Shown piece after piece: positions 1 through 9,209 of a stretch of DNA of 64,000 nt. The translations under genes were made by a program, and so were the position numbers. Below the pieces are notes generated by a model, which was given only the letters and a program-made list of their open reading frames with translations, ran no database searches and was not told where the DNA came from. Position 1 is the first letter of the stretch. The number at the start of each line of letters is the position of its first letter. The DNA comes from Acidobacteriaceae bacterium (GTDB taxonomy: Bacteria; Acidobacteriota; Terriglobia; Terriglobales; Acidobacteriaceae): assembly GCA_030037545.1 (NCBI GenBank), contig JASHRF010000108.1, positions 1 through 64,000 on the forward strand, in the 5' to 3' direction.

Positions 1-2
1 GA

Positions 3-233
3 TCGGACTTCGATGGCGTCCATGGGCAATTACCCGTAGGCATCGATTCGCCCGCTGATTTGCCCAAGATCACCGCGGCGCTGATGGCGCGAGGCTACTC
101 GGCCGAGGACTGCCGCAAGATTCTCGGTGGCAATTTGTTGCGCGTCTTCGGGGAGGTTGAGGCAGTCTCAAAGCAGTTGCAGGCCGAGAACCGGCCCCGG
201 ATCAGCGTGAAGCAGCCGTTTGAAAAGCAGTGA
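3..233 (+). CDS. Membrane dipeptidase (peptidase family M19), C-terminal fragment
   Basis: The reading frame is open from the left edge to a TGA at 231-233 and gives 76 residues. It shows the end of the renal/membrane dipeptidase fold: SDFDG near the start, then RGYS and GGNLLRV, the usual last conserved block of M19 enzymes. These are zinc-dependent dipeptidases with a TIM-barrel-like fold that split dipeptides, often in the periplasm. The N-terminal part, including most metal ligands, lies outside the window. No start can be assigned. The next gene begins 47 bases downstream on the same strand, so the two may be co-transcribed. Confidence 0.8.
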   Translation, partial: SDFDGVHGQLPVGIDSPADLPKITAALMARGYSAEDCRKILGGNLLRVFGEVEAVSKQLQAENRPRISVKQPFEKQ

Positions 234-280
234 ACAGAAGACAGGGGGCAGGGCCCAGGCTTATGTGTCAGGAGAAGATC

Positions 281-769
281 ATGGCCGCTTGCGACGATTG
301 CTTCCAGAACTTCCTCCATCTGCTCGTCCACGAATCGATGGAGAAAAATGCGCAGTTCGAGAAAAACTACGGTTGTCACGATCGGTGGGATTGGGATGAC
401 GATGCATCCACGCTGACTTTTTCCGACGCCGGCGAGCCAAGAGTGCGAATACATGTCTCCGTGGTCGGAACCACCGAGGGAGATTCCTGGCAATGGAGCT
501 GGGCGAACCCTAATATTCCCGATAGCAGCAAGATCGGCATGGACCGGGTGCGCGCGTTCGGCGAGGCAAACGGCTATGAGAGGCTCACGTCCACCTTCCT
601 GGATGCGGATGAATACACTGGGTGGGAAATGACCTCCATTGCGGTCCACATCCTGCAATCCCCTGGTTCCTACCGTTTCCCGACGGAACTGGGGTATTGT
701 TACCTCGTTTATCGCAAGATCGAGAGGACTCTTGCTGACGAGCCCGCGAAACCCGCCGTAGTAAACTGA
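281..769 (+). CDS. DUF6882-like hypothetical protein
   Basis: This is a 162-residue soluble protein with no signal peptide or membrane segment. I place the start at ATG 281 because GGAG lies 6 bases upstream; an earlier in-frame ATG at 263 lacks such a site. It is acidic and rich in Trp and Asp. A central block around residues 75-90 (WQWSWANPNIP) resembles the WxWAWANxSI signature of the DUF6882 family, and the assignment rests on that motif from memory. No function is known for that family and I infer none. It sits between a dipeptidase and a serine carboxypeptidase, both on the same strand. Confidence 0.6.
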   Translation: MAACDDCFQNFLHLLVHESMEKNAQFEKNYGCHDRWDWDDDASTLTFSDAGEPRVRIHVSVVGTTEGDSWQWSWANPNIPDSSKIGMDRVRAFGEANGYERLTSTFLDADEYTGWEMTSIAVHILQSPGSYRFPTELGYCYLVYRKIERTLADEPAKPAVVN

Positions 770-803
770 CTTTTCTCTCAGTTCAGAACCTGGAGGTTTT
801 CCA

Positions 804-2453
804 ATGAGTTCGGCTTCCAAGATCACGGCATCTGCTGTTGCCGTAGCTTTTCTTCTCACGCTTGCGGCCCGCGCGCAGGATGAAAAACCGGGGCAGAGAT
901 CAGCGTCTCAAACCAAATCCGAGTCCGTGCCGGCCGATCCGCCCGATTCCACCACTCAAGGCACGGTTGACGTGGGCGGGCAGCACATTACCTACACCGC
1001 TGTAGCCGGCATCATCACCGTGGGTGCGACCGACGCCGACGACGCGCAGCTCGGTCCGGACGGCAAGCCGATTCCCGGCTCCCAGCTCGCGCTCTCCGCG
1101 CCCAAAGATCCGGCCGACGCGCCGCCGCTGGCGCACATGTTCTACGTGGCATATTTCAAGACCGGCACCAACGCTGAAGACCGGCCGGTCACGTTCTTTT
1201 ATAACGGCGGTCCGGGCAGCTCCACCATGTGGCTGCACCTGGGCTCGCTGGGACCCAGGTACGTGGAGACTGGCGATACGCATCTGCCCGGCGCCCCTTA
1301 CAAGCTTGTGGACAATCCCTATTGTCTGCTCGACACCAGCGACCTGGTCTTCATCGACATGCCTGGTACCGGCTTTGGCCGCATGACCGGCAAAGATGCG
1401 GGCAAGGCTTTCTGGGGCCTGGGTCAGGACGCGGGAGCTTTTGCCCGCTTCATCGCCCGTTTCCTGACCACGTATAACCGCTGGAACTCGCCCAAATTCC
1501 TCTTCGGCGAGAGCTACGGAACCACGCGCTCCGCGGTGCTGGCCAACCTGCTCGAAAACCGCAAGAACATCGACCTGAACGGCGTAATGCTGCTGGGCGA
1601 AATCTTTAATTTCCCCATCGGCATCGGCGTGGGCGGCGGACGGCCGGGCATGGATCTGCCCTTCGAGCTGGCCTTGCCCACCTACGCGGCCACGGCGTGG
1701 TTTCACAAGAAGCTCACTCCGCAGCCGCCCGACCTGGCGGCGTTCCTCCAGCAGGTTGAAGACTTCGCCATGGGCGACTACATGCACGCGCTGGCTGAGG
1801 GAAATGCCATTACGGACACCGAGAAGCAATCGGTGGCGGAGAAGATCCACGCGTACACCGGCCTTCCGGTTGATTACGTGCTCAAGGCCAATCTGCGCGT
1901 GAATGGTGGCGAGTTCGAGAAGACCTTCGAAGACGACCAGGATATGACCACCGGTCGGTACGACACGCGCTTCCTGGGGCCTACCATCGATCCGCTGAGC
2001 GAATCGGCGGAATACGATCCGCAGAGCGCGGCTATCTCATCGGCGTACGTGTCGCTGATCAACCTCTACCTGCGCGACGACCTGAAGTACGGCGCAGGTG
2101 AGACCTACCTGCCCGACGCGCTCTTTGACGGCGTGCACTGGAATTGGACGAGGGAAGGGCGAGGCGGCTATGGCGCGGGCGGCGTCAATGTGAGCTCCGA
2201 CCTGGCCGACGCCATGAAAACCAACCCTCATTTGAAGGTGATGGTCAACGACGGCTACTACGATCTGGCCACGCCGTTTTTCGCTGCGCAATACGAAGAA
2301 CAGCATCTGCCCATTCCGCCGTCGCTAACCAAGAATATTGAATACAACTGGTACGAGTCAGGCCACATGGCGTATGTGCGCGACGAGTGCCGCAAGCAAC
2401 TCCACGACCGCGTGGCGGCGTTTATCCGGAGTGCTGACGGGGACGGTCAGTAG
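804..2453 (+). CDS. Secreted serine carboxypeptidase-like protease (peptidase S10)
   Basis: The protein has 549 residues with a Sec signal peptide (about residues 1-24, ending ARA|Q). Family S10 releases C-terminal amino acids through a Ser-Asp-His triad. The FFYNGGPGSS oxyanion block lies near residue 135, the nucleophile motif GESYG puts the catalytic Ser at S237, the NDGYYDLATP block near 482-491 supplies the Asp (probably D487), and ESGHMAY puts the His at H521. Length and motif order fit bacterial S10 enzymes, which act in the periplasm or outside the cell. GGAGG at 792-796 decides the ATG at 804. With the upstream dipeptidase it suggests a peptide-scavenging neighbourhood, though the 34-base gap leaves co-transcription open. 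Confidence 0.92.
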   Translation: MSSASKITASAVAVAFLLTLAARAQDEKPGQRSASQTKSESVPADPPDSTTQGTVDVGGQHITYTAVAGIITVGATDADDAQLGPDGKPIPGSQLALSAPKDPADAPPLAHMFYVAYFKTGTNAEDRPVTFFYNGGPGSSTMWLHLGSLGPRYVETGDTHLPGAPYKLVDNPYCLLDTSDLVFIDMPGTGFGRMTGKDAGKAFWGLGQDAGAFARFIARFLTTYNRWNSPKFLFGESYGTTRSAVLANLLENRKNIDLNGVMLLGEIFNFPIGIGVGGGRPGMDLPFELALPTYAATAWFHKKLTPQPPDLAAFLQQVEDFAMGDYMHALAEGNAITDTEKQSVAEKIHAYTGLPVDYVLKANLRVNGGEFEKTFEDDQDMTTGRYDTRFLGPTIDPLSESAEYDPQSAAISSAYVSLINLYLRDDLKYGAGETYLPDALFDGVHWNWTREGRGGYGAGGVNVSSDLADAMKTNPHLKVMVNDGYYDLATPFFAAQYEEQHLPIPPSLTKNIEYNWYESGHMAYVRDECRKQLHDRVAAFIRSADGDGQ

Positions 2454-2486
2454 CTGGTCAGCAGCGAGCAGGTTTTCAGCAGGCGT

Positions 2487-2753
2487 TTAAAGTACAGACT
2501 TCACCGGCTTCTTCTGCCGGACATCGACTTCGCCGTTGGCGTGCAGATCCGATTGGCGGTCCATCCACTCGTCGAGGCGCGAGCGCTTGAAGCGCCAGCG
2601 ATTGCCCAGCTTGAATGCGGGCACAAAGCCCTCGGAAGCGTATTTGTAGAGGGTGTCGGGCGAGATGCCAAGGTAGCCGGAGGCCTGTCGAATGTCCATC
2701 ACCTCGCGTACTTCAGGAACCAGCAGGTTGGAGCGAGCCGCAGCATTACGCAT
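2487..2753 (-). CDS. Helix-turn-helix (excisionase/MerR-like) DNA-binding protein
   Basis: This 88-residue protein carries one winged-helix excisionase-type domain at about residues 18-70. The core pattern is DIRQASGYLGISPDTLYKY followed by GNRWRFKRSRLDEWM, the HTH and wing of the family annotated as helix-turn-helix or excisionase. The start is ATG 2753 with GGAGG five bases upstream on the minus strand. A TATATA stretch about 60 bases upstream could be its -10 element. Such proteins are either transcription factors or recombination directionality factors. No integrase or att site is visible nearby, so a regulator role is more likely. The target is unknown. Confidence 0.8.
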   Translation of the reverse strand: MRNAAARSNLLVPEVREVMDIRQASGYLGISPDTLYKYASEGFVPAFKLGNRWRFKRSRLDEWMDRQSDLHANGEVDVRQKKPVKSVL

Positions 2754-3032
2754 TTCTGCCTCCAGGTGGGATGAGAGCGGGTCCGGCGCAATTGCCGGTA
2801 ATCTTGTATATATAGCGCGGGATTGCCCGGCAGTTCAAGGATTTTCAGAGGTTTATCCGAAATTCATCGAGTTTCGGATTTCCGATCCGGCAGCCGGAAT
2901 CCGGCGTGCGTTCGTCATCCCCACAGCTTGCGCCCCGACCATTGCCACACCCCATATTTAGGGCCCTTGTGGCATATGGTGCCGGCGCGGAACTAAAAAA
3001 TCCAGCTGCGGTTGAGCCCGTCTTGCTTTCCA

Positions 3033-3347
3033 TTACATAGCTGTCCGCCACCAGGCGGTTTTTTCGTCTCGAAGGAAGCGGGTTTTTTCTCCACGGGAAA
3101 GATAAAAGTCTAAAAACTCGCCTTTGTGGAAATTCGAGCAGTCTGGCCAGCTCCCGTCTGTGTCCAGGTGTGTCTCGGTCTGGTGAACGTCGACGAGTGT
3201 GATCTCGGTAGGCGAGCACTGTACCACCTGCTGCGCCATCAGCGAAAACGCGATGCCCGGCATGGGCTCGGGGGGCGCCTCGTTGGCCAGCTTGGTCAGG
3301 AACAGAATCAGGACGCAAAGCGCCGCAATGGTGGCGATTTTCTTCAT
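3033..3347 (-). CDS. Small hypothetical protein with N-terminal membrane anchor or signal
   Basis: This is a 104-residue protein. From ATG 3347 it starts MKKIATIAALCVLILFL, a clear N-terminal hydrophobic segment that could be a signal peptide or a single anchor. The remainder (about residues 20-104) is polar and has two Cys residues but no family that I recognise. A GAAGG-like site lies upstream of the ATG. The frame extends further upstream to 3389, but that extension adds an Arg/Gly-rich stretch without a ribosome binding site, so the shorter start is preferred. It lies between two other minus-strand genes with gaps of more than 200 bases, so it is probably monocistronic. Confidence 0.55.
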   Translation of the reverse strand: MKKIATIAALCVLILFLTKLANEAPPEPMPGIAFSLMAQQVVQCSPTEITLVDVHQTETHLDTDGSWPDCSNFHKGEFLDFYLSRGEKTRFLRDEKTAWWRTAM

Positions 3348-3578
3348 GAAAAGCCTTCGGGAAAGGCCCCCGCCCGGTGCTCTCCCCAATTGGGCGCACT
3401 ATCCCCGCACACTTTTTCCACTTCTTACTGTTTTATCGCGCGGCAAAGACCAAGACAAGCCGGAAATGCAGGCGTGCGGGAGAAATCCTGAAGCCGCGGG
3501 CGTCAGGCTCAAGCCAAAGCAGCGACCCCCGCACGAGGCGGGGATCGGAGCGATGTGGAGCGGATGAGCCGGCGCGGA

Positions 3579-5069
3579 TCAGTTCTGGTCGTCGTCGCGA
3601 CGGTGCAGTGTGGGCTGGTCGGTGCCGTTGCTGTTATCGGTGCTGTCGCCGGAGTCGTCGTTGGGATTGTTGCTGGCCCGCCGCAGCGAGGGATGGGTCA
3701 CGCCTTTGGTGTCGGTCAGGCGGCGCTTGTTCTCAATGCGCGCCAGCCGCGCCTTCACATCGTCAAACTCCGACGTTGTGACCAGGTACTCGCTCTTGGG
3801 CGGCAGGATGCGGGCAATCTCCTCCTGGGTGTGGAGGATGCGGTCGGGAGTCTGGGGATGGTCGGAGAATGCCTTGGCCACCAGTCCCGGCTTGCGCTTC
3901 TCCAGCGCCTGAATCTTCTCAAAGAAGGTGATGAACGCCTGCGGGTCGTAGCCGGCGCGGTACATGTATTGCACACCGAGATAGTCGGCCTGGGCCTCGA
4001 ACTCACGCGAGAATTCGAGGAACGTCATGGGGATGGCCAACTGCGCGGCCTCGTAGATGCCATAACCGGTCCAACTGTATCCAGTCATGATGATCAGCGG
4101 AATAGTGCCCAGCTCCGCATAGTTCAAGCGCGTCATTTCGCGGGCTGCGTGGTGCGCGCAGACGTGGGCCGTCTCGTGGGCCATGACCCCAGCCAGCTCC
4201 GCCTCCTCGTCGGCATTCAGGATCAGGCCGGAGTTGACGAAGAAGAAGCCGCCTGGCAGGGCGAAGGCGTTAATCTCATCGGAGTCCAGAACCTTGATGG
4301 TGAACGGCACCTTGCAATCGGAGTTCTTGACGATGTTCTGGCCGATGCGGTTGACATACTCGTCCACGACCGGATCGGTGATAAAACGGGCACTCTTGGC
4401 CACCTCGTCGGCATAGGTCTTGCCCATCTTGATCTCGCTCTCGGTCGAGTACCAGTTGCCCAGGCCGCGGCCGCCGATGTCACGGTTGCCCACCGCGTTC
4501 ACATCCTCGATGCTGCCCGGTTTGACCTTGATCATTTCGCTGCCGGGTTCGATCACCTTGTCGGGATCCACCTTCACGTCGTCATCGTCGTTCTTCTTGT
4601 TCTTGTCGTGCTTGTCCTTGTCCTTCTTGTTTTTGTCGCAGTTCGGGGGCAAGGGCTGGTCGCCGCCCACAGGGGTCGAGCCAGGCGCGGGCTGGGCCGC
4701 TTTTCCCGACTGAGAAGTTGTCCCGGACGGACAAGGAGTCTCCGGCTGGGAAGATGTTTCCGACGGGGACGTGGATGCGGGCGAGGGCTTCTGCGCGGAA
4801 CCTGTCGGCAAGGGCTGGTCGCCGCCCACGGGAGTTGAACCAGGCGCCGGCTGGGCCGTGGTTCCGGGCGCGGAGGTTGTTCCGGACGCCGGCTGCTGGG
4901 TCGCCGGCGTCGATTGGCCGTTGCCGGATCCGGTTGCTTGCGGGGTCGACGGGCTGGCGAGCGTCGTCGACTGCCCGGAAGACTGCGCCCACGCCTCCGC
5001 GGCCAGGGCTAACGCCAGGACTGTCCCGGCCAGCATAATCCGCCGCAAACCTTGTGCATTCGCCCTCAT
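3579..5069 (-). CDS. Secreted M48 family metalloprotease with low-complexity N-terminal region
   Basis: This is a 496-residue protein with a signal peptide (about 1-30, ending AWA|Q). The zinc-protease motif HETAH is at residues 298-302 and the third ligand lies in EFEAQAD about 50-60 residues later, as in Ste24/BepA-type peptidases that act on misfolded envelope proteins. Residues ~30-165 are unusual: Thr/Ser/Pro/Gly-rich, with the unit AQPAPGSTPVGGDQPLP present twice, then a Lys/Asp-rich tract before the folded part. The ATG at 5069 is chosen because GGAGG ends six bases before it; a GTG directly upstream (5072) is too close. It has no tetratricopeptide tail, unlike BepA. The substrate is unknown. 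Confidence 0.85.
   Translation of the reverse strand: MRANAQGLRRIMLAGTVLALALAAEAWAQSSGQSTTLASPSTPQATGSGNGQSTPATQQPASGTTSAPGTTAQPAPGSTPVGGDQPLPTGSAQKPSPASTSPSETSSQPETPCPSGTTSQSGKAAQPAPGSTPVGGDQPLPPNCDKNKKDKDKHDKNKKNDDDDVKVDPDKVIEPGSEMIKVKPGSIEDVNAVGNRDIGGRGLGNWYSTESEIKMGKTYADEVAKSARFITDPVVDEYVNRIGQNIVKNSDCKVPFTIKVLDSDEINAFALPGGFFFVNSGLILNADEEAELAGVMAHETAHVCAHHAAREMTRLNYAELGTIPLIIMTGYSWTGYGIYEAAQLAIPMTFLEFSREFEAQADYLGVQYMYRAGYDPQAFITFFEKIQALEKRKPGLVAKAFSDHPQTPDRILHTQEEIARILPPKSEYLVTTSEFDDVKARLARIENKRRLTDTKGVTHPSLRRASNNPNDDSGDSTDNSNGTDQPTLHRRDDDQN
4651..4861 (-). repeat. Two intragenic repeat units in the M48 protease gene
   Basis: The segments at about 4651-4702 and 4810-4861 are nearly identical in DNA and encode the same unit (AQPAPGSTPVGGDQPLP) in the protease's N-terminal linker. 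The copies are about 159 bases apart, and each is flanked by Thr/Ser/Gly-rich coding sequence. This looks like a recent in-frame duplication in a disordered linker. Confidence 0.75.
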
Positions 5070-5338
5070 CACTCACCTCCAGCCGGACGCATCCTCCGCC
5101 GGCTATGCCGCTTCGCTTAACCGTTTAGACGCAAGTATGCTCCGGAATGAGAGCTTAAGCCAAGAATAATTCAAGTGGAACAGCCCGCTGCAGAAAGCAT
5201 AGCCGGCCACTCTCCCTTTGGAGATTAGAATCCCGGAACAATGGCCGGCGATCAAGTGCAGTCGCCGATAAGGAAAACTTGCGCTTGGAGCCTGCTTCAG
5301 CCTGAATTAGAGTGGGAGCACGGAACCGGGAGGTCGGT

Positions 5339-7588
5339 TTGCGAAAAACGATCCTGCGCGCAGCCCCGATGGCGGCGATCCTGGCCGTTTGCGCGGCCCT
5401 GCTCTCCATGTGCTGGCCGGGTTTGCGAGGCGTGTCGGCGGATGGCGCAACCAGCGCGGTTAGCGGAACTGGCGGCGTTGATAAAACTGGCCCAGCTCAC
5501 GCCGCTCATCACGCGAACGCCGCTCGCCCCGCCAACTCCGCTCCCGGGCCTGTTTTCGACGCTACCACCCTGGGTGGACCCCTCCTGCTCGGTAAAGGCT
5601 GGCGCGTAGGCGTTAGCGCCAATCCCGCCGCCTCTCAACCCGGCTTCGACGACTCGAAATGGGCGGTGCGCGACGCCGGCCAATCCATGAACGACATTCC
5701 CGACGTAGACGATGAAACTGCAAACACCAATCAGAACCACGGCTCCCAGGTTCATACTGGCTACGCCGCTGACAGCCGCCGGCGCTTTGCATGGTTCCGG
5801 CTGCACATCCGCCTGGCGCCCAACCACGGGCCGGTCGCGCTGCTGATCGAAGTGCCCGTCTCGCAGGGCAGTACCCTCGGCTCCGGCTCTACGGAACCCG
5901 CCGAGAACGTATTCGCCAATGGGCAGCGCATCCTGCCCGGAGGGCCGCACCGCACCGACGCCGAGCACTACCAGGACATTGCGCGCATCTACGACCTGAA
6001 CGTTCCACCAGACCAGACCGATCTGACCCTGGCCGTGCGCACCCTCTACGTACCCTTCGGATTCGGCGCCTATACCAGCTTTTTCGCCAGCCGCATGCTG
6101 CGCCTTGGAGATCCTCAAGACCTCCAAGGCTACCTGAGACTCTGGAACAATCGCAATCTTTTCGAGCGCCTGCCACGGCTGGTTTATTCCGCCCTTCTGG
6201 TCGTCTTCGCCTTCTTCCTGCTGGTGCTTTATTTTGCCCAGAAGGGGCACAACGAATATCTGTGGCTGACGCTGCACGAGCTGGCCATGGCCCCCATCGG
6301 ATTCATTGAGCTGGCCGGCAGCTCCGGCCGTCTTGACAGCCTGTGGTATGCGGCGCTGGTGCTGCAGCTCATGCTGGTGGCGTCGTACCTGTTTTTCGAA
6401 TTTCTGATCTCATTCCTCTCGCTGCGCCGCCGCTGGTACATCCAGACCCTCCGCTATACCGCTCCGCTGCTGGGCGGGGTTGCGCCTACCATGTTGCTCC
6501 TGTTTCGCCTGAGCGAAAATACAGCCGTTGCCGTCGTGATGGCCTGCGTCTTCCTGGGCAGCATGTTCTGGATGCTGGGCTGGCTGATCTTCATGTTTGC
6601 GACCCTGATCGCGGCCACCATCCGCCGTAACTTCGAAGCTGGCCTGTTGCTGATTCCCCTGGTGCTGAGCCTGGTGGGCAGCATCGAGCCGGCCGTGACC
6701 GCGGGCATGGGCGACGTGACCGGCCGGCCGTATCATTCGGCGCTGACGGTGCTGGCCGGGCCGATTCCCATTCACCTGGCCAATATCGCCGACTTCACCG
6801 GGGTGCTCGTGATCGTTATTATTATCTTCGGCCGCTTTCTGCGCATCCAGCGCGACCAGGAGCACGCCACCAGCGAGCTGGCCGCGGCGCGTAGCGTCCA
6901 GGAGCTGATGATTCCGCATGAAAAAGTGGCCACGCCCGGATTTGAAATCATCTCCGTGTACGAGCCCGCCAACGAGGTGGGCGGCGACTTCTTCCACGTG
7001 CAGACCATGGGCGATGGCGGCGTGCTGGTGGTGATTGGCGACGTAGCCGGCAAGGGGCTGAAGGCGGCCATGAACGTGTCCATGATCATGGGCGCGCTGC
7101 GGCGCACCGCAGACCATCGTCCAGCCCATCTCCTCGAATCCCTCAACCGCGTGCTCCTGGGCAGCGAAAGCTACACCACCTGCCAGGCTGCCTGGTTCGC
7201 AGCCGACGGCGAGCTGGTGCTGGCCAACGCCGGCCATTTGCCTCCCTACCTCAACAGCCAGGAGATTGCCACTCCCGGCGGGTTGCCGCTGGGCGTGGTC
7301 CCGGACCTCAAATACGAAGAGATCCGCCTCTACGTGCACCCCGGCGACCGCGTGCTGCTACTCTCCGACGGCGTGGTTGAGGCGCGGCGGCCCTCCGGCG
7401 AGCTGTTCGGCTTCGAGCGCGTGCATTCGCTCACCAGCCAATCGGCCGGCTATATCGCCGACGCCGCCAAAGCCTTCGGCCAGGAAGACGACATCACGGT
7501 GCTGACGGTGCGGCGGCTGGCACACGCGGAACGTGCGCAACAGCCGCAGGCCACCGTAGAAAGTTTGAGCACAGCAACAGCCGATTGA
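5339..7588 (+). CDS. Membrane-bound SpoIIE-type protein phosphatase (PP2C fold)
   Basis: The protein has 749 residues. Its layout is an N-terminal signal or anchor, a ~220-residue extracytoplasmic domain, about seven membrane segments (roughly residues 285-510), a short linker (AAARSVQELMIP) and a C-terminal SpoIIE/RsbU phosphatase domain (~530-735). The phosphatase shows NEVGGDFF (metal ligand D550), GDVAGKGLKAAM, ANAGHLPPYL, LLSDGVVEAR and QEDDITVL, so all metal-binding blocks are present. This is the usual plan of partner-switching phosphatases that dephosphorylate anti-sigma-factor antagonists in response to a sensed signal. I choose TTG 5339 because GGGAGG lies five bases upstream; the longer GTG at 5312 has no such site. 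No anti-sigma partner gene is adjacent. Confidence 0.85.
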   Translation: MRKTILRAAPMAAILAVCAALLSMCWPGLRGVSADGATSAVSGTGGVDKTGPAHAAHHANAARPANSAPGPVFDATTLGGPLLLGKGWRVGVSANPAASQPGFDDSKWAVRDAGQSMNDIPDVDDETANTNQNHGSQVHTGYAADSRRRFAWFRLHIRLAPNHGPVALLIEVPVSQGSTLGSGSTEPAENVFANGQRILPGGPHRTDAEHYQDIARIYDLNVPPDQTDLTLAVRTLYVPFGFGAYTSFFASRMLRLGDPQDLQGYLRLWNNRNLFERLPRLVYSALLVVFAFFLLVLYFAQKGHNEYLWLTLHELAMAPIGFIELAGSSGRLDSLWYAALVLQLMLVASYLFFEFLISFLSLRRRWYIQTLRYTAPLLGGVAPTMLLLFRLSENTAVAVVMACVFLGSMFWMLGWLIFMFATLIAATIRRNFEAGLLLIPLVLSLVGSIEPAVTAGMGDVTGRPYHSALTVLAGPIPIHLANIADFTGVLVIVIIIFGRFLRIQRDQEHATSELAAARSVQELMIPHEKVATPGFEIISVYEPANEVGGDFFHVQTMGDGGVLVVIGDVAGKGLKAAMNVSMIMGALRRTADHRPAHLLESLNRVLLGSESYTTCQAAWFAADGELVLANAGHLPPYLNSQEIATPGGLPLGVVPDLKYEEIRLYVHPGDRVLLLSDGVVEARRPSGELFGFERVHSLTSQSAGYIADAAKAFGQEDDITVLTVRRLAHAERAQQPQATVESLSTATAD

Positions 7589-7639
7589 GACTGCCAGGAG
7601 CCCGCTCAGTTGGCATTGGACGGTATCGCGGCCCGCAAA

Positions 7640-8638
7640 TCACGCGGATTCGGAATTTCCTTCGCTCGCCGGGATTTTGAGCAGCCGTTCCGCGTTGCCG
7701 TGCGCGATCTTTTCGAGATCGGCCGGATTCAACGGCAGCGAATCCAGAAATTGCCGTCCCTGCTCCGTGGAGCTGAACGGATAGTCGACGGAAAACAGGA
7801 TGCGATCCGCGCCTACCACCTCCAGCGCGCAGAGCAGTGGCGGCAAAGTGAAATATCCGCTGGTGGTGATGTGAAAATGCCGGTGAAAATACTCTGCGAC
7901 CCGATGCCGCAGCGGCGCATGGCTGCGCGAGAGAACGGAGTCGGCGCGGGCCAGCGAAAACGGCAGGTTTTCGCCCATGTGCCCAATGATGACCTGGAGC
8001 TTCGGGAAGCGGTCGAAGAGCCCGGCTCCGATCAGCCTCAAAGCGTGCATGCCGGTCTCGACATGCCAGCCCCAGCCGGCCATGGAAAGAAAGAAGCCGT
8101 AGTCCTCAGGCAATCCGGTGAAGTACGCCTGGCGCACCGGTTCGGGCGGCGGCGCCGGATGCAGGTATACGGGAACGTCGAGGCTCTCGGCTGCGGCCCA
8201 GAACGGCGCAAAGCGCGCATCGTCCAGAAACAGACCGCCGCTGGTTCCGTTGACCAGCGCGCCCTTGAAGCTCAGTGGATGGACGCAGCGCTCCAGCTCC
8301 CGCGCGGCGTTTCCCGGCTCGCGCAGGTTGAGCGCGGCAAAGGCGGCAAATCGGCCGGGATGCGCGCGCACCGCCGCAGCCATCACGTCGTTGACGTCAC
8401 GAGCCAGCGCGGTCGCGGTTGCGGAGTCGAGCCGCTCCATGTCGCCGCCGGCCAGCGACAGAACCTGCACGTTGATCTTGCCCGCGTCCATGTCTGCGAT
8501 GCGGCCCGCACCCAGATCGAGCAGTTTGGCTTCAATGCGGCGAAAATACTCCGATGAAGTTTCATGCGGCCCCTGGCTCGCGAGCGCTTTCTGGAATGCG
8601 GGCGTCGAAATGTGTTCTTCGAGCGTGATGGTGCGCAT
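7640..8638 (-). CDS. Amidohydrolase-2 family protein, gamma-resorcylate decarboxylase-like
   Basis: This 332-residue TIM-barrel protein belongs to the ACMSD/resorcylate decarboxylase branch. The start TLEEHIST, the block VYLHPAPPP, IIGHMGENLPF and RILFSVDYPF correspond to the metal- and substrate-binding blocks of family PF04909. These enzymes use a divalent metal to decarboxylate or hydrolyse aromatic acids. The frame is open far upstream (to 9211). ATG 8638 gives the canonical family N-terminus; ATG 8695 has GGAGG only three bases upstream and would add a short RRR-preceded hydrophobic stretch. I prefer 8638 but the start is uncertain. It faces the efflux operon divergently. The substrate cannot be inferred. 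Confidence 0.82.
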   Translation of the reverse strand: MRTITLEEHISTPAFQKALASQGPHETSSEYFRRIEAKLLDLGAGRIADMDAGKINVQVLSLAGGDMERLDSATATALARDVNDVMAAAVRAHPGRFAAFAALNLREPGNAARELERCVHPLSFKGALVNGTSGGLFLDDARFAPFWAAAESLDVPVYLHPAPPPEPVRQAYFTGLPEDYGFFLSMAGWGWHVETGMHALRLIGAGLFDRFPKLQVIIGHMGENLPFSLARADSVLSRSHAPLRHRVAEYFHRHFHITTSGYFTLPPLLCALEVVGADRILFSVDYPFSSTEQGRQFLDSLPLNPADLEKIAHGNAERLLKIPASEGNSESA

Positions 8639-9209
8639 GGCGTCATGGTACTGCGATCCTAAAAGGGCGGCAACAGCGGCTGAGCCGGCAAACATGCGCC
8701 TCCGGGCGAGACAGTGATTTTTGTCACAAGTGAGGACGCTACCCGCCTCATCGCCATCACGCCCTACGCGAGACAGGTTTCTGCTTCGAACGAATACAAT
8801 AGGGGCAGAAAGAAACCGTTGCTTGTGGGGTGAGCGACAGGCTGCCCTGGTGCACGCTGCTTCTGCAACTAAATGAATTTCTGGCTCGTCCATCCAACAG
8901 TACCCGCGCCGGACCAGGCGGGAGTGAGAGGGTGTGTCCCTCGCCGTGGGCAACCTCGCACGGAAGGGCTCATTGAGAACGGCCAGGGTTGATAAGAAGC
9001 TGAGCCGGAGGGCAAGAAGAGCCGGCGCACTCACTGACATGATTTTTTGAATCCAAAGTAGCCTGGCAATCCTCATGGCCTTCAGGCGCCCGCACCACGG
9101 CCGGGTTTTGATAACACACGGCTGTTGCTTCTGCGGCCAGGCAGGCTGCGCAGGGTTGCGCGATTGCCGCGCCGCTGCACCGATCACCAGCTCGTAAGAA
9201 GAGAGGAAC
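8639..9209. other. Intergenic region between divergent genes, no gene seen
   Basis: This is a 571-base divergent spacer between the amidohydrolase and the RND operon. The minus-strand frame of the amidohydrolase stays open through it, but the translated sequence is Arg/Cys-rich and unlike a protein. The promoters of both flanking units must lie here, yet I see no convincing -35/-10 pair or operator. Confidence 0.5.

Noticed and set aside
2845-3399. Minus-strand frame overlapping the small anchored protein gene
   Set aside because: The overlapping frame at 3033-3347 has a clear hydrophobic start; this one is Arg/Pro-rich.
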